A DNA stretch of 64,000 bases, taken from positions 1,798,001-1,862,000 of the forward strand of contig JAESUZ010000127.1 of NCBI GenBank assembly GCA_017311185.1. Reading direction: 5' to 3'. The notes below the pieces were generated by a model. The model was not told where the DNA came from. It saw only the letters and a list, made by a program, of their open reading frames with translations, and made no database searches. A program made the position numbers and the translations under genes. This DNA is from Proteles cristata cristata (taxonomy: Eukaryota > Chordata > Mammalia > Carnivora > Hyaenidae). This document shows positions 48,010 through 59,742 of this stretch, piece by piece; position 1 is the first letter of the stretch; each line of letters begins with the position of its first letter.

Positions 48010-49219
48010 TAAAGAATGGGTCTCTGGGACACTATGGGTGAAAGGGGTCCTGTGGGTATTGTCCTTACATGGGTAGCCTTGGGGAAGTTATCCACTGATG
48101 TATTTGGAAAAAAGAAAAATGAGCATTTGTATCATGTACACCCTTAACCAGCAGATGTCATGCAAAGTCCTGCGTATGTGTTTTTCTGCTTATTATTGTC
48201 AGTAGAATAACAACAGTGTATGAAATTCAAAGAAAATTTGCAAAGGCTTATAACACTAAGAAGTATCTCCATTTTTTTTAGAAGAAATAGCAAGTTCAAT
48301 AAAAATAGTTAATATTTTAATATATTTGAGAGAAAGAGAAGGAATAAGATATATAACACATTTGGGAGAAGAGAAGCAATCAAGAAGAGTAGTAATCAGA
48401 TATCCCTAGATTTATATCTTAATCTTAAAATACAATAATTCTATCTATTCTCCATTTTTATGCTAGCCTTCATAGTTTAGTAATTATGCTATGTATGGAG
48501 GACAGGATAAATTTAGAATGGCTTTCACTGGCATTTATGTTATTCCTTTTATCAATGGTCCAGGGTATTAAAAAAAATGAATCATATAGATTTATGACAT
48601 AGTGCTTTATATAGAAGAAATGCTATCATTCCCCAGAAAATCTGCAGAAAGAATTTTTCCACAGTCACATAGAAAAGGACAGTCACATCCTGGTCTAAGG
48701 ATGTTCATATTTTACTGGATTTTTTTTTCATTTCATACTACATTCATATGGAACTTTTTTCATATTGAATCCTACGTTATTCATTCTGAAGTAATACCCA
48801 CCCCACCTCCCCATAGGTTATGTTTAGTTCATTTTTCCCTTTTGCTGTCAGTTGCATTATTTATAAGCTTTACATCGTTCGAATAGTTGATCAGTTTATT
48901 ATTATGTATCTCTTTCAGATCCTTAGCAATTTGATAGCTATTCCTGACTTAAGTACTAGGCTTTGTGGTACCTTATTGGCCACCTTCTGAATATTTGGAA
49001 AAAAATACAATTTATCACTATAGTCTAATGTATGTGATTATGTTTTCATTCAAGCTAATGTGAAACACAGAATTTTTACCCAGTGGGTCAATAAATCAGT
49101 TGTGGAAGAACAAATGCTCCATGCTAAGCAAGCAGTGATTGCTGATAGCAAATTTTTAGGGTAGTATCCTTATTAGGTATGTATGTATGTATGTATTACA
49201 TTTAGCCAGTACTTCAGAG
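48010..49219. other. Intergenic, nothing recognised
   Basis: A short (GTAT)n run at 49175-49195. No gene. Confidence 0.5.
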
Positions 49220-50005
49220 TTATAGACCACTTATTAGTCAGGATTTTCCAGAGAGACACCAATAAGATGTATATACAGAGAGATGTACTGTAAGAATTAG
49301 ATCATACATTTATGGAGCCTGACACGTCCCAATATCTGCATTTAACTACCTGGAGATGCAAGAGATTGCATGGTGTAGTTCTAGTCCAAGTGTAAAGAAC
49401 TGACAACTAGGAGAGCCAATGGCATAGATTTAGTCCCAAACCCTTCAAGCTTGAGACTCAGGAAGATGTGTTGTTTCAGTTATGGTTTAAAGGAAGGAAA
49501 AAGATGATGTCCCAGATCAAAGACACTCAGGAAGGAGGATTTTCCTCTTATTTGAGAAAAGGTCAGCCTTTCTCTTATATGTGGGGCTGAATAGAACAAT
49601 TGATTTGATGTGGCACATCCACATTACTGAGACCAATCTGCTTTACTCAGTCTACCAGCTTCAATATTAAACTCATCCCACGGGGCGCCTAGGTGGCTTA
49701 GTCGGTTAAGCGTCCGACTTTCGCTTAGGTCATGATCTCGCGGTTCGTGGGTTCGAGCCCCGCGTCGCGCTCTGTGCTGACTGCCAGCTCAGAGCCTGGA
49801 GCCTGTTTCAGTCTGTGACTCCCTCTCTCTCTGACCCTCCCCTGCTCATGCTGTCTCTCTCTCTCTCCTAGAAATAAATAAAACATTAAAAAAAAAAGAA
49901 GAAAAGAAAAGAAACTCATCCCAAAACATCCTCACAGAAACATCCAGAAATATTTGAGAACCCAATAGCTCAGTCAGGTTGACATATAAAATGAACATCA
50001 CAGAC
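49220..50005 (-). mobile_element. LTR-like relic, minus strand, split by a SINE
   Basis: CAGGATTTTCCAGAGAGACACC, GATGTATATACAGAGAGATG, GGAGCCTGACACGTCCC, CAATCTGCTTTACTCAGTCTACC and, after the SINE, CAGTCAGGTTGACATATAAAATG and ATCACA follow a well-known mammalian LTR-type repeat read backwards (possibly MLT2-like, from memory). No coding part. Confidence 0.5.
49682..49911 (+). mobile_element. Young CAN-SINE with perfect 12-bp target duplication
   Basis: GGGGCGCCTAGGTGGCTTAG head, CpG-retaining GAGCCCCGCGTCGCGC, CTAGAAATAAATAAAAC tail and an A/G-rich end. aaactcatccca at 49669-49680 and 49912-49923. It interrupts the LTR-like relic. Confidence 0.97.
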
Positions 50006-50059
50006 CATTAGACCCATTTCTCTTGCTCAATTTCCTCACTACAAAATGAAGCATTTGGT

Positions 50060-50240
50060 CTTGATCAGTGTTTTCCAAATGTAACTGAACTTCAACTGGG
50101 TGCCTTAAAAATACAGATTTTTGGTGTTTATTTGAGGTCCACTGAATCACACATTCCACAAAGTCCAGAAATAAGTGATTCTGATTCTATATGCTGCATC
50201 TGATGTTTGGGACTCTGCAAGCTATATTTTTCCATTGTCA
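50060..50240 (+). mobile_element. MER5-like hAT fragment, diverged
   Basis: CAGTGTTTTCCAAATGTAACTGAAC, CTTAAAAATACAGATTTTTGG, AATAAGTGATTCTGATTC pattern resembles a decayed MER5-type element. Confidence 0.4.
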
Positions 50241-51229
50241 GCTGGCTTCTTACCATTTCTTCCAGTAGAGTTCACTAGAAAGAGACCGGAATGTTGCTTT
50301 CTGTTCCTGTCATCGTCACTCTAGAAATGACCCTTTCACCCTGGAAGAAATAGTTGATTTCAGTCTTTAACTTTTATTGGCACTTTTACAGTCAGTCTCA
50401 TTTGACTCTTGAGAGCTTCCATCTTAGAGACCAGGTCTCAGTTCTCCAGGTACTTCATCAGATCGATCCTCTGAGGCATCAGTGCAGATAGGCAAGAGTT
50501 CTTCCTTTGAGATATGAGACCAAACCTTACAGGACTCCTCCTCTGAGCTCCTAAGGTCCCCAAACGAGCTGATCTATGTACCCTCTTCAGATGTCTGAGA
50601 CTTGACTCCATGGCAACTTCCCTGAGCTCTTAGACTCTGATAACTCTGAACCCTTTTATTTGTTTCTCCTTATTGTAGAGTTATTAGCTGCCTCCTGTCT
50701 ATCTATCTAGTGTTAACCTTACTGTTGCCTTTGGCTGTTCCTGCCTTTCAACATCTGCTTCACCAGTTCTACATCAAATATTCTCTGTTAAAAGGCCTAA
50801 TGTCTTTCATCAAGACATTTCATTTAATATTCTTAATGTTTTCTGACTGGTAACTATCTGCGTCATTAGTGAACTATCCATGTGAATGTCTATGTGGAGA
50901 ACTGTCCACTCAGTGCAAACAGCAGGTGCAAAACCCTTAAAGCATAAACATGCCTGGAATATTTGAAAAACATCAAGGAACTCATAATAGTTGGAGAAAT
51001 GTGAATGAGGAACAAGTATTTAGAGATTTCATAAAAGGCCGGGTTATGCATGGTGTTCTAACTTATAGAAAAACAAAGAACTTTGGCTTTTTAGTGCTGA
51101 GGGAAGCCACTGAAGCCACTCTTCTCCAAGGAGAGGATTTATACGAGATGAATTTGGTTTAAAAAGTACCACTGTGGCTACTGTATTTGGAATATATTTA
51201 GGAGGACACAAACAAAACTAGAGATATCT
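50241..51229. other. Intergenic, nothing recognised
   Basis: No gene or clear repeat. Confidence 0.45.
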
Positions 51230-52020
51230 GTTAGGAGCCAATTGTAAGCAGGCAAGAAAGAGATGATGGTGATTTTGTTCGGGTAGTAGTAGTGGAGGAA
51301 ATAACTAGTGAAACTGTGAATATATTTTTCCAATAAACTGGATGAAGAAAGAGAAAAGGCATCAAAAGTGACCTAAAGCTTTTGGCTCCTGCAAATGAAA
51401 TAATGAGGCTACCCCTGATAGAAATGGAGCTATTTCTTTTGGGGAGGGATGGACAGTAGGAGCAATGTTTTTTTACATATTAAGTTTCAGATGCCTATTG
51501 GACATCACAGTTGTGAAGCAGACAGTTATATATGTGGGTCTGAAGGTCAGAGTTAGAGGTCCAAGATGGAGATATAAATGTGAGAGACCTCAGAATACAG
51601 ATAATATTTAAAAACCATGAGAATGAATCAAATAATCAAGGGAGTATTGAATAGAGAAGGTAGAATATGTAGAACAGAATAGAGAATATATTCTCTGTAT
51701 AGAGTAGAGAAAGAGGAGATACGTAGGAGATGCCAACAGTTAGAGAATGAGAAGGAACCATCAAAAGTGACTAAAGATCCAGAAAAGTAGGAGGGATACC
51801 AGGAGAGTATGGTATCCTGGAAGCAGTGATGAAGAGGTTTAGAAGGAGATGGCATAAACAATGGCAAAGGGCACTTATAAGTCAACTGAGACAAAGACTG
51901 AAACAGACAAAGAAGCTTCAGTGATGTCATTGATGATGGTGACAAAGAACAGTTTCTGTAGAATGGTGCAGTTGAAGGTCAATTCAGATGAGTGAAGGGG
52001 ACTAAGAGGTATAAACTACC
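51230..52020 (+). repeat. Ancient interspersed repeat, family not named
   Basis: The order 'aagcttttggctcctgcaaatg', 'ttaagtttcagatgcctattgg', 'gaggagatacgtaggagatgcc', 'caggagagtatggtatcctgg' and 'gatgatggtgacaaagaacag' closely follows a long mammal-wide repeat I know by wording but not by name. Purine-rich, noncoding. Confidence 0.45.
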
Positions 52021-52024
52021 AGTT

Positions 52025-52445
52025 ATAATATAAATAAGTCATGAGAATGGAAAGTATAGCATAAAGAATATAGTCAATAATATTGTAATAATGTTGTATG
52101 GTGGCTATACTTAACATAGTGAGCATTGAGTAACATATAGAATTCTTGGATCATTATTTTTTTAAGTTTATCTATTTTGAGAGAGAAAGAGTAGGGGAGG
52201 GGCAGAGAGAGATAGAATCTAAGCAGGCTCCCTGTTATTAGCACAGAGCCCAATGCAGCTTAATCTCAGAAACTATGAGATCATGACCTGAGCTGAAATC
52301 AAGAATTTAACACTTCACCAACTGAGCCACCCAGGCACTCCTAGAATTGTTGAATCATTATGTTATACATCTGAAATCAATATAACATTGTGTGTCAACA
52401 ATGTATGATTCAATTAAAAGAGAGAGAGAGAAAGAGAGAGAGAAA
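52025..52445 (+). mobile_element. L1 3' UTR end, plus strand
   Basis: GAAAGTATAGCATAAAGAATATAGTC, GTAATAATGTTGTATGGTGGC and, after a SINE, TGTTATACATCTGAAATC and ATAACATTGTGTGTCAAC, ending in a purine tail (GAGAGAGAAAGAGAGAG). Only the last ~300 bases of the L1 are present. Confidence 0.8.
52158..52341 (-). mobile_element. CAN-SINE, minus strand, 20-bp target duplication
   Basis: TTTAAGTTTATCTATTTTGAGAG start, GGGGAGGGGCAGAG, ending CTGAGCCACCCAGGCACTCC. The flanks 52138-52157 and 52342-52361 match at 18 of 20 bases, so the insertion is not recent. Confidence 0.95.
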
Positions 52446-52491
52446 ATGGAAGTAGCTAAACTGCAATCAGAGAATACAAACAACTCTTTCA

Positions 52492-53516
52492 AGTCATTTT
52501 CTTTCTTTTTTAATTTTAATTCCAGTATAGTTATCATGATAACATACAATGTTCTATTAGTTTCATGCATACTGATTCAGCAGTTCTATTCATTATTCAG
52601 TGCTTATCATGAAAAGGGCAATCTTAATCCCCATCACCTATTTCATCCCCACACACCTTCCTCCTGGTAACCACCAGTTTGTTCTCTATAATTAAGAGTG
52701 TTTTTTGGTTTGTCTCTTATTTTTTATTAAATTCTACATATGAGTGAAATCATATGGTATTTTTCTTTCTCATTCTGACATTTCATTTAGCATTATATCT
52801 TCTAGATCCATCCATAATGCTCCCAATGGCAAGATTTCATTTTTTATGGCTGAGTAATATTCTAGTGTGTGTGTGTGTATGTGTGTGTGTGCGTGTGTGT
52901 GTGTATATATACATATGTATATGTGTATATACACCACCTCTCTTTATCATTGCTCTATCAATGGACCCTTAGGTTGCTTCCATAATTTGGCTATAGTAAA
53001 TAATGTTGCTATAAACATAGGGGTGTATGTATCTTCTCAAATTGGTGTTTCCATATTCCTTGGTTAAATATCCAGTAGTGGAATTATTGGATCATATGGT
53101 ATTTATATTTTTAACTTTATAAGGAAATTCCCTACTATTTTCCACAGTGGCTGTACCAGTTAGCATTCCCACCAGCAGTGAAAGATTGTTCCTTTTTCTT
53201 CGCTTTGTCGCCAACACTTCTTTCTTGTATTTTTTATTTTAGCTATTATGACTGTTGTGAGATGATATCTCATTATAGTTTTGATTTGCATTTCCCTAAT
53301 GATGAGCAATGTTGAACAAATTTTTTCATGTGTCTGTTGGCCATCTCTGTCTTCTTTGGAGAAATGTCTGTTCATGTATCCTGCCCATACTTTAATCAGA
53401 TTTTTGTTTTTTCTTGGTGTTGAGTTATATAAGTTTTTTATACATTTTGGATATTAACCTTTTATCAAATACATTATTTGCAAGTATTTTCTCCCATTCA
53501 GTCATTTTCATTCTTT
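52492..53516 (-). mobile_element. 5'-truncated L1, minus strand, 17-bp target duplication
   Basis: Reversed L1: poly(T)-like start, 3' UTR (TTCCAGTATAGTTATCATG, GTAACCACCAGTTTGTTCTC), then the ORF2 end reversed (CATCCATAATGCTCCCAATGGC, GATTTGCATTTCCCTAATGATG, GGAGAAATGTCTGTTCATG). The repeat AGTCATTTTC[A]TTCTTT flanks it (52492-52508, 53500-53516; 16 of 17). ORF2 is not intact. A GT/GTAT array interrupts it. Confidence 0.88.
52865..52932. repeat. Compound (GT)n/(TATA) microsatellite
   Basis: GT-rich then ATAT/GTAT units, within the minus-strand L1 at the same place as the (AC)n array in the 41-43 kb copy. Confidence 0.9.
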
Positions 53517-53526
53517 ATAATGTAAA

Positions 53527-53560
53527 GAAGGAAGTAAAAAAAAAAAAAAAGAAGGAAGTA
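53527..53560 (+). repeat. Poly(A) tract flanked by a 10-bp direct repeat
   Basis: GAAGGAAGTA occurs at 53527-53536 and 53551-53560, with only a run of A between (53536-53550). It looks like a target-site duplication around an orphan poly(A) tail. An alternative is slippage or local duplication. Confidence 0.6.
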
Positions 53561-54082
53561 AGATGATAACTGAAGTAGGAAGAAGGATTGATAGTTTTTT
53601 GGTTTGTATTTTAAAAATGGAAGGGAAAAATACAGCATATTTTGTGTTGCTTGGAAAAATCCACTAGAGAGTAAAACTCGACATCCTTGATCAAAGGCAA
53701 AGGTGGAAAGATTTGCTTTAGAAATATGAAAAATTCATCTATGGTACTTTTAAGTCATAAAATCTATTATTTCATTTCCCCACTTAAAACCTATGAATGC
53801 TTTCTCTTCATTTTAAAACAAAAGCCAAGCCACAATCCTTACCCTTATATTCCAGGTGAATTTGACCTGGATTCTGCCTTCCTTGGCTTCATCATCTCCT
53901 CCCACCCTTCCTTTCACACTGAACTCAAGCAGACTGGCTTCCTTTCTGTATCCTGAACACATCAAGCTTTTTTTGTGCTTCAGGAACTTGCGCCTGCTAT
54001 TCCTTCTGCTTAGTTAACTATTTTCTTAGCTTTATATTGATTTCCCCTTTCACATATTTTACATTTCAGCTAAATACTCCCC

Positions 54083-54084
<2 letters not shown>
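53561..54084. other. Intergenic, nothing recognised
   Basis: Ordinary sequence. A C-rich patch at 53880-53920. No gene. Confidence 0.45.

Positions 54085-54143
<59 letters not shown>
54085..54143. repeat. (AC)n microsatellite, about 29 units
   Basis: The longest pure dinucleotide array in the window. It lies 14 bp upstream of a SINE. Confidence 0.98.
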
Positions 54144-54146
<3 letters not shown>

Positions 54147-54157
54147 TCTTTCTAATA

Positions 54158-54339
54158 GGGGCACCTGGGTGGCTCAGTTGATTAAGCATCTGACTTTGGT
54201 TCAGGTCATGATCTCATGGTTCATGAGTTTGAGCACTGCATTGGGTTCTCTGCTGTCAAAATGGAGCCTGCTTTGGATCCTCTGTTTCCCTCTCTGTCTG
54301 CCCTCCCACTCTCAAAAATGACTAAATGTTTAAAAAAAA
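54158..54339 (+). mobile_element. CAN-SINE, shortened
   Basis: GGGGCACCTGGGTGGCTCAG head, GGTTCAGGTCATGATC, but a short TC-rich region, ending CAAAAATGACTAAATG and an A-rich tail. About 30 bp shorter than full-length copies. Confidence 0.93.
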
Positions 54340-54987
54340 TAAAATCCTTTCCTGATAACCTTATGTTAATATATATTCAGAAATTACTGTCATTATGCAC
54401 TTTCACTGACTTTATCATGATCTGTAAATATCTTGTTTATTTTTGTTTACTTGCTAATTGTCTTTCTCTGCAACAAATCTAAGTTCTAGCTATATCTGCA
54501 ACACTTACTATAAAGTGTCAGGCTTACACAGGTGATCAATATCATGTTTGTGACATAAATAAATCTTTATTAATATAATAATTGAAAACTCAGTGTCCAA
54601 AGTTCTTTAGGCCTCTAGGGTGTTTATTACTTTAACAATACATGTTAAAGTAATAATACAACAATACATACAACAATAACGTGAACTTCCATACTGGACA
54701 ATTGCAGAAAGGCTAATTTTCTTCCCAAGGTTTTTTGAGATCACTCCTTATATGTCCTCTAAATCCACCCTGTCTTGCTTGTCACTGGTTTTTTTCCTTA
54801 CAGATTACCTCCAGGTGTCTCTCACAACCTTCTTATTCCTGAGCATACTTCATCCCAAAATATAGACAAAGGTGCCTAAACACAGCTAGAGCAATGCTCT
54901 CATGTTTAAGAATTTATTAACTCTTGGGATAATCACAATGCTGGTAATACCAGCAATCTCATATTCAGCACTTGCAAGAACTAAACA

Positions 54988-54990
<3 letters not shown>
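54340..54990. other. Intergenic, nothing recognised
   Basis: AT-rich with short repeated words (ACAATACAT) near 54640-54680. No gene. Confidence 0.45.

Positions 54991-55038
<48 letters not shown>
54991..55038. repeat. (GT)n microsatellite, 24 units
   Basis: Pure array. The flanks look like the two halves of a MIR, so it probably expanded inside that fossil. Confidence 0.98.
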
Positions 55039-55040
<2 letters not shown>

Positions 55041-55190
55041 TCACTTAATTATACCACCAGTCCTATGACATAATCATTATTATCCCTATTTTCTATATAA
55101 AACACTGAAGCACTGAGAGGATATATAAGCTCCCCCAAAGAAATGTAACTAATATGTGATTAACTCAGGCTTTAGCCACAGGCAGTTTGA
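55039..55190 (-). mobile_element. MIR fossil, minus strand
   Basis: TATGACATAATCATTATTATCCC, AAAACACTGAAGCACTGAGAGG, and 'gtgattaactcaggctttagcc' follow reversed MIR order. Confidence 0.6.
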
Positions 55191-56834
55191 CCAGGGAGTT
55201 TGTCTTAAATGGAAGGAAATTGTAATGTAGAAAAGAAAAGGTTAAAAACTGGCTCTCTGATAATGTTCTTTCTCTAATGTATTGGCTGTTCTCTTTTATT
55301 CAAGTTCTTCTACTGTCACATCTTCCTCAGGTGCTGGCTTATTTCCATATTACTTAGAACAACTTGGGGCTTGATCTCTCTTTGGGGTGAATTCATTTTT
55401 TCCTCAGTTCTTAATTCACCCTCACTACTTGTCCTTAGCCAGAGAGAATCCATATATCTTAAAAACAGAATAATCTGTGCAAATTCAACCCAATTCAAAT
55501 TAAGCAGAGCCTTTTGCATGATTAAATATACAGCAACAGCTCAATCGGAAGCATGTGCATTTTCAGTTCACCACTCCTTATAAGGGCAAAGGCAGGATGT
55601 TGACATTCAACCCAGACTATAGAAATGGCTGTAGCCTTTAGAATGGCACACTCTGTCCCCACTTTATATGCAAGATACTGTAAGGGTAACATGAAACAAC
55701 GATGGCATTTGCTATTCCTAGGAGCTAACAGAAAAAAAGAAGAAGAAGAAGAAGAAGACAGCATGACACATGACTGCAAATGTTATAAAATAGCTTCTGA
55801 GAGCTGGGAAATAACAGCATTTTGTTCAGCAAAGAGATGCTACAGTGCCCGAGGTCAGAAGTAAAAATCTAAAGTGACCACCACAAACCTTTAAGAGAGC
55901 ATTCATGTGAAGGGTTTTTTGGGGGGAATATTCTTGAGCAATAAGGATGTTAAAAAAGACTGGCTCCACCTAGAATGTAGAGACCCTGTTATATTGAAAA
56001 TCCAACAGCAAATCCATCTCCCCTAAACATTTTGAGGACAGTACACACCTAGGTGGGTGAAGATGTAAACAAATGTGATATCTGTCCTTACAAATATTGT
56101 ACACCTCGTGGCCTTACATGAACAACAAATCCAAAACAGCAATATAAGCAGCTGCCATTAATTAATTAATTATATAAACGTTGACTAAGAGCCAGATGCA
56201 GAGGATTTAGTAATGAGCGAAGCAGATAAAAATTCCTGTCTGCACTTAGCTCTTGCTTATGGAGTACTGACTATGTGCTGGACACTGTGTGCTGAGTTTT
56301 GATAAATGTGTATTATTATTCTTCATAACAAGTATTGTGATAGCTTCTCTTTTGGCAAGTTTATAGAATTCTAGAGTGAAAAACGTGAGGGTTGGCAGGA
56401 CTAATTCGGGTTCCATAACTAGGAAGCAAGGGAGATAAGCTAAGGTCACAGGCCTGCCGTAAGTCTGTGATTATTAACATAATCATAGCATTTATACACT
56501 ATTGATGCTGTCTCCTACCATACCAATTTGTGTTCTGGGACTTCCTTGGCCCTCTCCTGCTAACTTCAGGCTACTAGTTTGCCTTTGTGTCCATAGGCAT
56601 TTTTGCTACATAATAGTATTTTTGTCTGCAGGTACATTTGCTGATTTCATCCAGACCTACACATAGTCATAGTAATGTCACTAGTGTTTCTTATTTTCTG
56701 TCATACCTTTTTGATGAGAACATTCATGAAGCAGCATTATTGTGAGATCTCAATGTGTATGGTCCTCACTAAACATGACATTATCTAGGTCCATTCAGTT
56801 GTCTAAAAAAGGGTGTATTCTGGTCCTTAAAAGG
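55191..56834. other. Intergenic, little recognised
   Basis: Contains (GAA)n at 55740-55757 and (TTAA)n near 56155-56172. A G run lies at 55919-55927. No gene or confident repeat. Confidence 0.5.
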
Positions 56835-57041
56835 CCAAAGATGTCTGTTCATATGTTCTTCCCATTTAAAAATTGGATTACTTGTTTTCTGAGTGTTGAT
56901 ATTTTTATATATTTATTTATTGTATATTTTGGATACTAACCTTTTATCCAAAATTTATATGTAATTTTCAAATATCTTCTCCCATTCCATAGTTCGCCTT
57001 TTAGTTTTGTTGACTGTTTCCTTTACTGTGCAGAAGTTTTT

Positions 57042-57092
57042 CCTTCATTCCTTCTTTCTTTCCTTCTTTCTTTCCTTCTTTCCTTCCTTCCT

Positions 57093-57136
<44 letters not shown>

Positions 57137-57138
57137 TC
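57042..57138. repeat. (TTTC)n/(TTCC)n polypyrimidine array
   Basis: The degenerate poly(A) tail of the nested L1, grown into a pure pyrimidine tract on the + strand of almost 100 bases. Confidence 0.95.
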
Positions 57139-57234
57139 AAATCCAAGTTAGTTAACATGTACTGTAGTTACGGTCTCAGGAGTAGAATTTAGTGATTGAT
57201 CACTTACATATAAAACCCAGGGCTCATCCTAACA
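57042..57234 (-). mobile_element. Short L1 3' end nested in the inverted arm
   Basis: A (TTTC)n-type tail at 57042-57138, then about 95 bases of reversed felid-type L1 3' end (AAATCCAAGTTAGTTAACATG, CCCAGGGCTCATCC). The flanks agaag-T/C-ttttt (57032-57041, 57235-57245) are its target duplication. It splits otherwise continuous ORF2 text, so it is younger than its host. Confidence 0.88.
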
Positions 57235-58339
57235 AGAAGCTTTTTATTTTGATGTAGTCCCAATAATTTATTTTTTATTTTGTTTTCCTTACCCCAGGAG
57301 ACATACCTAGAAAGAAGTTGCTATAGTCAATGTCAGGAAAATTACTACCTGTGTTCTCTTCTAGGATTTTTATGGTTTCAGGTCTCACATTTAGGCCTTT
57401 TATCCATTTTGAGCTTATTTTTATGTGTGGTGTAATAAAATGGTCTGGTTTCATTCTTTTGCATGTTGCTGTCTAGTTTCCCCAACACCATTTGTTGAAG
57501 GGACCCTCTTTTTTCCATTGGATATTCTTTCCTGTTTTGTCAAAAACTAATTGACTATATGATTCTGGGTTTATTTCTGGATTTTCTCTTTTCTTTCATT
57601 GATCTATGTGTCTATTTTTTGCCAGGATCATACTGTTTTGATTACTACAACTTTCTAATATAACTTAAAGTCCAGAATGCGATGCTTTGCTTTTCTTTTT
57701 CAAGTTTGATTTGGCAATTTGGGGTCTTTTGTAGTTCCATACAAACTTTAGGATTATTTGTTCTAGTTCTGTGAAAAATGCTATTAGTGTTTTGATAGGG
57801 ATTGCATTAAATGTGTAGATTGCTTTTGGTAATATAGACATTTTAACAATATTTGTTCTTCCAATCCATGAGCATGGAACATCTTTCCATTTCTGTGTGT
57901 CATCTTTCTCCACAGAAGATATCTGGATGGCCAACAGACACATGAGAAGATGCTCATCATCACTTACCATCAGGAAAAGGCAAATCAAAACTGCAATGAG
58001 AAATCACCTCATACCTGCCTGAATGGCTAAAATCAACAACACAAGAAACAAGAGGAATTGACAAAGATGTGGAGAAAGGGGAACCCTCTTGCACTGTTGG
58101 TGGGAATGCAAATTGGTGCAACCACTGTGAAAAACAGTAGGGAGGTTCCTCAAACAAATAAAATTACCTTATGATCCAGCAATCAATCACACTACTGGGT
58201 GTGTGAATACACCCAGAGAATACAAGAACACTAATTCAAAGGGATACATGCACCTTTATATTTACACCAGCATTATTTTCAGTATCCAAGATATGGAAAC
58301 AGCCCAAGTATCCATTGATAGATAAATGGATAAAAAGTT

Positions 58340-58378
58340 TTATATATACATATATATGTGTGTGTGTATATATATATA
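58340..58378. repeat. TATA/TGTG microsatellite in the L1 direct arm
   Basis: Alternating TATATA and GTGTGTG. It occupies the same L1 position as the (AC)n array in the copy at 42.3 kb. Confidence 0.88.
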
Positions 58379-58797
58379 ATGCAATATTATTAAGCTATAA
58401 AAAAGAATAAAATCTTGACATTTGAAACAACATGGAGCTAGAGAGTATAATACTGAGCAAAATAAGTCAATCAGAGTAAGACAAATACTATATGATTCCA
58501 CTCATATGCTGAATTTAAGAAAACAAATAAGCAAAAGGAAAAAAAAAGAGACAGAGAGAGTCAAATAAAACAACAGACTCTTAATTATAGAGAATAAACT
58601 GATGGTTACAACAGGGAATGGGGGTGGGGGGAAGGGTTAAATAGGTGATGGAGATTAAGGACTACATTTGTCATGATGAGCATAAGGTAATGTATGGAAT
58701 TGTTGAATTATTATATGGTTCACCTGAAACTAACATAACACTGTCTGTTAACTAATTAGAATTCAAAATGTTAAAAAAAAAAAAGCACCAAAGATGT

Positions 58798-59431
58798 GTT
58801 TTAATATCCTGCACTAAGTAGACTAAGATTTTAAGCACAGACAAACTTCATAGCCTTATCTGATTTTTATAAGGACAGAGTATACAAGTATACATATGAC
58901 ATTTACTATGGTGAACTTCATTAGGCTAGGAGCTATATTTCCCTGTATTCTTTCAAATTAGGGTTTATCAAAAGGACATATGTGTACTTGGAATGCAGAA
59001 ATAAAGCAGCATCCATTATTTTCTGAAGAGCTGTTCCCAATCATATATGGTGGCAGACATTCACTTAGGTGCTTGCTCTTTACCCAGTTAGGTCTCCAGA
59101 CTCCTGGGCAGGACCCATAGTGACCTCAGGCTCTCCCCAGCCACTTGGCTGTGGAATCATTGATTCAATAGCTATTTAGAAGCAATGGCTTCTCATAGGC
59201 TTCTCCACAAACTCACCTTTTACAGTTCTAATCTATTACTAGAAGTACATGGTTTCTCTGATTTACTGATTGGTGACTCAACCTCTGACCCAACTCCTCT
59301 TCTGTATATGTATTTTCCAACTATTGCCTAAGGTCTACTTCGTATAATAACTCTCTTATTCCAAAACACTCAAATTGACACATTTTCTACTGATTTAACT
59401 TGGGTTGATTCATCAACAAGAAATGAATGCT
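58798..59431. other. Intergenic, nothing recognised
   Basis: No gene or clear repeat. A possible L2 or MIR trace only. Confidence 0.45.
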
Positions 59432-59635
59432 GGGGTGCCTGGGTGGCTCAGTCAGTTAAGCCTCTGACTCTTGATTTCGGCTGAGGTCATGATCTCACGC
59501 TTAGTGAGATCCAGCCCTGCTTTGGGTTCTGTCCTGACAACACAGAGCCTGCTTGGGATTCAATCTCTCCTCTCTCTCTGCCCCTCCCCTGCTCACACCA
59601 GCTCTCTCTCTCTCAAAATAAATAAACTTTTAAAA
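59432..59635 (+). mobile_element. CAN-SINE with perfect 11-bp target duplication
   Basis: GGGGTGCCTGGGTGGCTCAG head, TGATTTCGGCTGAGGTCATG, AAATAAATAAAC tail. aaatgaatgct at 59421-59431 and 59636-59646. Confidence 0.97.
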
Positions 59636-59742
59636 AAATGAATGCTGATTATGAGTAGAATGAGAAGGAAGATGGCAAATATTTATACCCATAGAATTTT
59701 CAGTAAAAATATTTATAATCTTTTTTTAAGAATTGTTGTCCC

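Larger units (their letters stand above)
56835..58797. mobile_element. Twin-primed L1: inverted arm then direct arm
   Basis: From about 56845 to 57904 the sequence is reversed L1 ORF2 (for example CCATTTGTTGAAGGGACCC and GATCTATGTGTCTATTTTTTGCC on the + strand). At 57905 it switches to sense L1, starting at the part that follows the inverted arm's far end in a normal L1 (TTCTCCACAGAAGATATCTGG), and runs to the 3' UTR and poly(A) at 58771-58783. The two arms together are contiguous in L1 coordinates, as expected from twin priming. ccaaagatgt at 56835-56844 and 58788-58797 is the likely target duplication. ORF2 is broken. Confidence 0.85.

Noticed and set aside
47739..48095. Minus-strand 118-codon frame rich in Phe/Ser/Leu
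   Set aside because: It is the reversed polypurine SINE tail.
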